A stretch of DNA of 58,445 nt from Phenylobacterium sp. (GTDB lineage Bacteria; Pseudomonadota; Alphaproteobacteria; Caulobacterales; Caulobacteraceae), in NCBI RefSeq assembly GCF_019636135.1, contig NZ_JAHBYD010000031.1:1-58445 (forward strand), written 5' to 3'. This document shows, one piece after another, positions 58,330 through 58,445 of this stretch (positions are counted from its first letter, which is position 1; every line of letters starts with the position of its first letter). Below the pieces are notes generated by a model that saw nothing but the letters and a program-made list of their open reading frames with translations, was not told the DNA's origin and made no database searches. The position numbers and the translations under genes are program-made.

Positions 58330-58445
58330 GTCATGGCCGGGCTTGTCCCAGCCACCCATGGACACCCGCCTTTGCCGGAATGGCAGTTGAGGCCGCCGCT
58401 GCAGACTGACTGCAGCGTCTGAGTTCATGGGTGGCCGGGACAAGC
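58330..58445. repeat. Dispersed palindromic repeat, cut by the right edge
   Basis: GTCATGGCCGGGCTTGTCC at 58330-58348 is paired with a partial inverted arm at 58426-58445 that runs off the window. It is close to the reverse complement of the 30830-30857 end of the earlier element. A small internal hairpin (GCTGCAG/CTGCAGC) lies between. Confidence 0.65.

Noticed and set aside
58201..58443. A minus-strand frame at the right edge
   Set aside because: It overlays the third paralogue and the palindromic repeat and has no recognisable product.

Overview
The window is chromosomal DNA from an alphaproteobacterium, most likely a member of the Caulobacteraceae close to Phenylobacterium or Caulobacter. 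The signs are a very high G+C content with G/C-rich third codon positions, frequent GTG and TTG starts, a MucR/Ros regulator, a two-domain cold-shock protein, an NDUFS4-type complex I subunit, a CBP3-type cytochrome bc1 chaperone, a PEPxxWA sorting tail, and the order glyA-nrdR-rib-nusB-thiL and DUF177-plsX-fabH-ihfA-merR. The genus is inferred from gene content and style, not from a search. Almost all of the window is densely packed housekeeping sequence. I see no prophage, transposase, plasmid function, CRISPR array or rRNA.

Layout. 1-0.3 kb: the end of hemA. 0.5-6.2 kb: a divergent mucR-like regulator, then glyA, nrdR, a reductase-only ribD, ribE, ribH, nusB and thiL. 6.2-11 kb: a sulfatase, a small exported protein, the membrane pyrophosphatase hppA, and bamE. 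11-15.2 kb: bc1 chaperone, DUF177, plsX, fabH, ihfA and a MerR regulator. 15.3-18.8 kb: a PEP-CTERM protein, tRNA-Pro(GGG), DUF2842, heme A synthase, rplM and rpsI. 18.8-23.9 kb: argC, an exported msrB, a PadR/DUF1700/DUF4097 module, an unknown acidic protein and an ICMT-like membrane methyltransferase. 24-32.8 kb: phaC, a lipoprotein, an alaC-type aminotransferase, hom, glpX, a small membrane protein and recJ. 32.8-36.9 kb: tRNA-Glu(TTC), a double cold-shock protein, DUF192, a thioesterase, tRNA-Pro(TGG), the NDUFS4-like gene, tRNA-Arg(TCT), a pseudouridine synthase and a P-loop kinase. 36.9-42.9 kb: a transsulfuration PLP enzyme, an orphan amino-acid binding lipoprotein, and a leftward run cfa-cysK-sseA-GNAT. 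43-50.1 kb: kdsA, hldE and hldD (lipopolysaccharide core), DUF3089, a quinone-oxidoreductase-like enzyme, a DUF2817 peptidase and a YCII protein. 50.2-58.4 kb: recG (leftward), a parvulin-like lipoprotein, sdhE, mfd, and three tandem small exported paralogues.

How the genes fit together. Several clusters are co-directional with overlapping stops and starts: ribD-ribE, ribH-nusB-thiL, cfa-cysK-sseA-GNAT, hldE-hldD-DUF3089, sdhE-mfd-paralogues, and padR-DUF1700-DUF4097. They serve riboflavin and thiamine cofactor supply, phospholipid and fatty-acid initiation, envelope biogenesis, sulfur amino-acid metabolism and DNA repair. Intergenic gaps hold several families of dispersed palindromic repeats. 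Two far-apart gaps carry an identical 29-base arm, and two others carry a second related element.

The least explained items are the three tandem paralogues after mfd with two invariant cysteines, the stripped-down riboflavin operon, a promoter whose spacer is a palindrome of two GANTC methylation sites, a PadR promoter region with three identical 10-mers, a DUF3089 protein lacking its expected nucleophile, and a GNAT gene that lacks a normal start codon where its family would begin. I did not find a clearly new multi-gene defence or mobile system.
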